Below, one piece after another: positions 7,712-10,327 of a stretch of DNA of 10,327 bases; the stretch's first letter is position 1, and every line of letters begins with the position of its first letter. The notes beneath the pieces were generated by a model. That model did not search any database. It was not told the DNA's origin and saw only the letters and a program-made list of their open reading frames with translations. Where the stretch lies: NCBI GenBank assembly GCA_021801945.1, contig JAKABE010000081.1:1-10327 (forward strand). The letters run 5' to 3'. A program made the position numbers and the translations under genes. This stretch comes from Acidobacteriota bacterium (GTDB taxonomy: Bacteria > Acidobacteriota > Terriglobia > Terriglobales > Acidobacteriaceae).

Positions 7712-7838
7712 CACCCCGCGATCCACTCGCTGGGTGGATTCTCGGCCTGCCCTGCTCCCAAAGCCTCGACTGGGATACGGCAATCCTTTTTTCGTTCTTG
7801 GCCTCTGATCAGAGGAGTTCGTTCCATCAGCTTTTTGG

Positions 7839-7869
7839 GTTCCCATGTCCAAATAGGGGACATGGGAAC
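7839..7869. repeat. Perfect 12-bp inverted repeat (hairpin)
   Basis: GTTCCCATGTCC and GGACATGGGAAC are separated by a 7-nt loop (AAATAGG). The stem can gain one G-T pair outside. It lies 196 nt after mnmA and 242 nt after the stop of the converging protease gene. Five T lie just before it on the plus strand, giving A on the minus strand, so neither strand gives a standard terminator. Confidence 0.65.
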
Positions 7870-8110
7870 TGCCTCGGCTGTACAGAGTGAAGCGGCCAGA
7901 GAACCTTGGCGGTTCTCCAAATTTCTATGAAATGCTGAGAGGCCTGCAAAGGAGCGTTATCTTGAGAAAAGTGTACCCGGAAGTTCGTTTCCACTCTAAA
8001 CAAATCGGAGGACCGCTATCGCATCGCGGCTGCATCGATTGGTAATCGATTTCTGTCATGTGCGGGTCCGGAGATCCGCAGGTGGAGTTGCGAAATCACG
8101 CGAAAGCGGC

Positions 8111-8824
8111 TCAGATGCTCAACAGCGCCGAGAAGACGATGCCCAACGAAGGGCGGAGAAGGGCCATCAGCACGTAGCCGCCCACGAAGATCATGAGCAG
8201 GTAGCTGATCCAGATAGGGATCCGGTCATAGGCCACCACGGCGTTGTAGGGCAGGGAATTGCGCAGCAGGCGGCTGCCGTCGAGGGGCGGAATGGGAAGC
8301 AGGTTGAAGAAGAAGAGCGAGAGATTAACTTCGATGGTTAGTAACGCGAGCAAAGTGACGGCTTGCAGCCCGGCAGGAGTTCCCAAAACGAGGCCGCCGG
8401 CGAAGCTCGAAAGCACCAGCGCGCGCCCGCCAGGAATGGCGACAATAATGACGGCAAGGATGAGGAAGGCCGCCGCCACGAGGATGAGGTTCGAGACCGG
8501 CCCGGCCAGCGTGACCAGATTGTCGTCGCGCCGGATCTTGCGGAAGTTGCGGGTGATGACGGGAGTGGGCTTGGCCCAACCCACCAGCAAGCCGCTGAAG
8601 AAGTTGAAGCCGATAAAGGGGCCGAAGATGATGAGTGCGGGAAAGAGGAGGGTGCCGATGGGGTCGGCATGGTACATGGGGTTGAGCGTAATGCGGCCTT
8701 CCAGGCGCGCGGTCTGGTCGCCCAGGCGCGAGGCCATCCACGCATGGGCGCACTCGTGAAAGCTGAGTGAAAACAAGAGGATAACAAACTCGAAGACGGC
8801 AATGAGGAAGCGGCTGGATAGCAA
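8111..8824 (-). CDS. Site-2 protease family intramembrane metalloprotease (M50)
   Basis: An integral membrane zinc protease of the S2P/M50 group, in the small form without PDZ domain. It has 237 residues and about five or six hydrophobic segments (roughly 6-22, 56-80, 103-130, 140-172, 204-224). HECAH (23-27) is the HExxH zinc site in the first membrane helix, and Asp182 in NLLPIPPLDG is the third ligand. GWAKPTPV (82-89) and LAGPVSNLIL (106-115) are conserved in this subfamily. The target is unknown; relatives cut membrane-bound regulators. No regulator or anti-sigma gene is nearby. The start is uncertain: TTG at 8824 has GGAG 7 nt upstream (8832-8835), whereas GTG at 8830 lies only 1 nt from it; an in-frame TAA closes the frame farther upstream. 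It converges with mnmA and diverges from ftsQ. Confidence 0.92.
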   Translation of the reverse strand: MLSSRFLIAVFEFVILLFSLSFHECAHAWMASRLGDQTARLEGRITLNPMYHADPIGTLLFPALIIFGPFIGFNFFSGLLVGWAKPTPVITRNFRKIRRDDNLVTLAGPVSNLILVAAAFLILAVIIVAIPGGRALVLSSFAGGLVLGTPAGLQAVTLLALLTIEVNLSLFFFNLLPIPPLDGSRLLRNSLPYNAVVAYDRIPIWISYLLMIFVGGYVLMALLRPSLGIVFSALLSI

Positions 8825-9124
8825 GAGCACTCTCCAAGGAGTGGAAGTCTCAGGTTAGCATGGCGACACGAAGGGAGCCGGTTCCTCACACTGACGCGCG
8901 GGTCTAGCATCCACTGCGCCTCCGGCGCGGGGCAATGGGAGTCCGGATGTTTGACGAATTCACATCGTGCGATCACCGCTGCATGAGCGGCTCGGGGAGC
9001 TGTCGTGGCGGTCTCAAATGAATTGAGCCCGTAACGGGGTGGATTCCCCCCTTTGCATGATCGAAAAGCCGAGGCGAAGCGGGGCTATAGTGAAAACTGG
9101 CGACTCTCACGACCTTGCTCAGGC
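8825..9124. other. Divergent intergenic region between the M50 protease and ftsQ
   Basis: About 300 nt. It must carry promoters for both flanking genes, but no consensus pair is visible. TATAGT at 9086-9091 resembles a -10 box for ftsQ, yet the -35 position (GAAAAG) is poor. It also contains a short GCGCC/GGCGC hairpin (8916-8928), a GGGG/CCCC hairpin (9036-9049), and a 24-codon frame (8947-9021) with a good ribosome binding site. Confidence 0.4.
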
Positions 9125-10273
9125 GTGACAAAACAGGGCAACGGCACAACCCGTCTTCCGCTGTGGGAGGATGAAGCGCCCGCGGCATTCCGCTCGCAGC
9201 GCAGAGGGCAAGGTGTGCCCGGCACGGGACGGTTGCGGCGCGGCGCTCCGGGTATGCCGTTGGAGTTCGACGATCTGGACCAGGACCTCGACGAGGACGA
9301 CAATGCGCGGCCTGGGTGGGGCGCTTTTCGCAGACCAGGCGGACGGTGGTGGCGGCCGGCAACGAAAGCGGGGCGCCTCTTTCTCGCGGCCGGCGTTCTG
9401 ATCGTGCTGGGTAGCCTGACGGTGGCTGGCCTGCGGCTGCGGAGCGATCTGGAACACGACGCGCGCTTCCGCATCGCCGGAACCAGTGACATTCAAGCTA
9501 CTGGGCTCAGCGAGGTGAGCCGCCGCGAAATGCTGGGAGTTTTCGGTTCCGACATCGGTCGCAACGTGTTTTTTGTGCCTCTGGAAGACCGGCGTAAAGA
9601 ACTGGAGGCGATCCCCTGGGTTGAGCGGGCCACGGTAATGCGGTTGCTCCCGAACCAGATTCGCGTGGCGGTGGTGGAGCGCCAGCCGGTGGCCTTTGTG
9701 CGGCGCGGCGAGCAGATCGGGTTGGTGGACGCGGATGGGGTTCTTCTGTCGATGTCGCCTGAGGCGATGGCCGGTCACCACTATTCGTTCCCGGTGCTGA
9801 CGGGAATCGACGCCGGCGACTCGGCCGCCTCGCGCAAAGAGCGTATGGCGGTTTACCTGCGCTTGATGGCCGCACTAGACTCGACCGGGCAGCACTATTC
9901 CGAGCAAATCTCTGAGATCGACCTAACCGACCCAGAGGACGCGCGCGTGCTGATGCCCGAGCAGGGCCGCGACATTCTGGTTCACTTTGGCGACAGTCAC
10001 TTTCTGGAGCGCTACCTGCGCTATAGACAGTACATCGCGCGGTGGCGCCAGCAGTATCCGCAGCTTGCCAGTGTGGATCTGCGCTTCGACCGGCAGGTGG
10101 TGCTGCAGATGGCCTCAGGCAAACAGACTTCGCAAGCCGACGCGGGGCCGGCCAAGCCCCCAACCGGAAAGATCGAGTCGCCTGCCCGGGACCCAGGCGC
10201 AGATCGAAGATCAGCCGTCCACCGCTCCTCAAGATCCAAGCCGGGACGAAGAGAAGCGAGGCCGGGCGTATGA
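9125..10273 (+). CDS. ftsQ: Cell division protein FtsQ
   Basis: A bitopic inner-membrane protein of the divisome that links FtsB/FtsL to septal wall synthesis. The 382-residue protein has a charged cytoplasmic N terminus (acidic run EFDDLDQDLDEDDN, 47-60) and one membrane helix (about 84-105). A POTRA domain follows (about 114-188; IPWVERATVMRLLPNQIRV and VVERQPVAF are typical), then the FtsQ/DivIB beta domain (190-330) ending in VDLRFDRQVVLQ (318-328). A low-complexity tail follows. The start is uncertain: GTG 9125 gives a usual N terminus, TTG 9053 would be longer, and ATG 9255 would remove the cytoplasmic arm up to the acidic run. The upstream neighbour is divergent, so ftsQ leads its own unit here, and the mur genes often found before it are absent. 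After about residue 353 the wobble positions lose their GC bias, which may mean a frameshift. Confidence 0.9.
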   Translation: MTKQGNGTTRLPLWEDEAPAAFRSQRRGQGVPGTGRLRRGAPGMPLEFDDLDQDLDEDDNARPGWGAFRRPGGRWWRPATKAGRLFLAAGVLIVLGSLTVAGLRLRSDLEHDARFRIAGTSDIQATGLSEVSRREMLGVFGSDIGRNVFFVPLEDRRKELEAIPWVERATVMRLLPNQIRVAVVERQPVAFVRRGEQIGLVDADGVLLSMSPEAMAGHHYSFPVLTGIDAGDSAASRKERMAVYLRLMAALDSTGQHYSEQISEIDLTDPEDARVLMPEQGRDILVHFGDSHFLERYLRYRQYIARWRQQYPQLASVDLRFDRQVVLQMASGKQTSQADAGPAKPPTGKIESPARDPGADRRSAVHRSSRSKPGRREARPGV

Positions 10274-10327
10274 GGAAGCGTGCGGAACTATGGAATCGAA
10301 GGGCTGCGGCGCCGGGCGTGGATCGCC
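10270..10327 (+). CDS. Possible start of a downstream gene (partial)
   Basis: ATG at 10270 overlaps the FtsQ stop in the form ATGA and opens a frame that runs 19 codons to the right edge (MRKRAELWNRRAAAPGVDR). ftsA commonly follows ftsQ, but these residues do not resemble the FtsA start, which has an LDIGS-like block. Other frames are also open here. Too short to identify, and it may not be a gene start if the FtsQ tail is frameshifted. Confidence 0.2.
   Translation, partial: MRKRAELWNRRAAAPGVDR

Larger units (their letters stand above)
7644..8110. other. 467-nt intergenic region rich in inverted repeats
   Basis: No convincing protein gene lies between mnmA and the site-2 protease. The short open frames on both strands have no recognisable family, and the region is less GC-rich than its neighbours. 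It contains a candidate terminator (7680-7720), a perfect 14-bp palindrome CCTCTGATCAGAGG (7802-7815), a perfect 12-bp stem hairpin (7839-7869), a 7-bp stem GAGAACC/GGTTCTC (7899-7917) and a 7-bp stem ATCGATT/AATCGAT with a 3-nt loop (8034-8050). It is flanked by the 3' ends of two convergent genes, so terminators are expected, but there are more hairpins here than that needs. It could hold a small RNA or the remains of a small mobile repeat. Confidence 0.6.

Noticed and set aside
7697..7930. 77-codon plus-strand frame and two overlapping minus-strand frames of about 70 codons
   Set aside because: No ribosome binding site, no family resemblance, and they run through palindromes and the terminator region.
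7962..8045. 27-codon frame with TTG start and AGGAG 7 nt upstream
   Set aside because: Rare start codon, very short, no recognisable product; a GGAG by chance is common in this DNA.

Overview
The window looks like chromosomal DNA of an Acidobacteriota bacterium, probably Terriglobia (Acidobacteriaceae-like). This is inferred from the overall GC-rich composition with G/C-biased third codon positions, a DUF6599 protein (a family I know mainly from Acidobacteria), an exported DinB-like protein of the type common in that phylum, and the style of the RNase J, MnmA and FtsQ proteins. No rRNA, tRNA, CRISPR array, transposase, integrase or phage gene was found, so this is mostly ordinary housekeeping DNA.

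Left block, minus strand (1-4946). Read in transcription order (right to left) it holds: an exported DinB-fold protein; an isolated rfbD (dTDP-4-dehydrorhamnose reductase); a two-gene operon with its own sigma70-like promoter, made of a Tat-exported aldo/keto reductase with two C-terminal [4Fe-4S] motifs and, overlapping it by 4 bp, an exported DUF6599 protein; then a strong hairpin; then the first 300 codons of ribonuclease J, cut by the left edge.

Middle block, plus strand (5208-7643). A NifS/IscS-type cysteine desulfurase is followed by mnmA, the tRNA 2-thiouridine synthase. Together they form a sulfur relay: the desulfurase takes sulfur from cysteine as a persulfide, and MnmA uses it to thiolate U34 of Lys/Glu/Gln tRNAs. 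The 150-bp gap between them contains two arrays of degenerate 7-bp repeats in opposite orientation. They can pair with each other, supply the stop codon of the first gene and contain the ribosome binding site of mnmA.

Right block. A 467-bp gene-free stretch (7644-8110) after mnmA holds a candidate terminator and several perfect inverted repeats. Next comes a minus-strand M50 site-2 protease (8111-8824), then a 300-bp divergent gap, then ftsQ on the plus strand (9125-10273). FtsQ stops in an ATGA overlap near the right edge, and the coding pattern of its tail suggests a possible frameshift.

The observations most worth a second look are the heptanucleotide arrays in front of mnmA, the exported Fe-S aldo/keto reductase plus DUF6599 operon of unknown function, and the hairpin-rich intergenic region 7644-8110. 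I do not see a clear new defence or mobile system.
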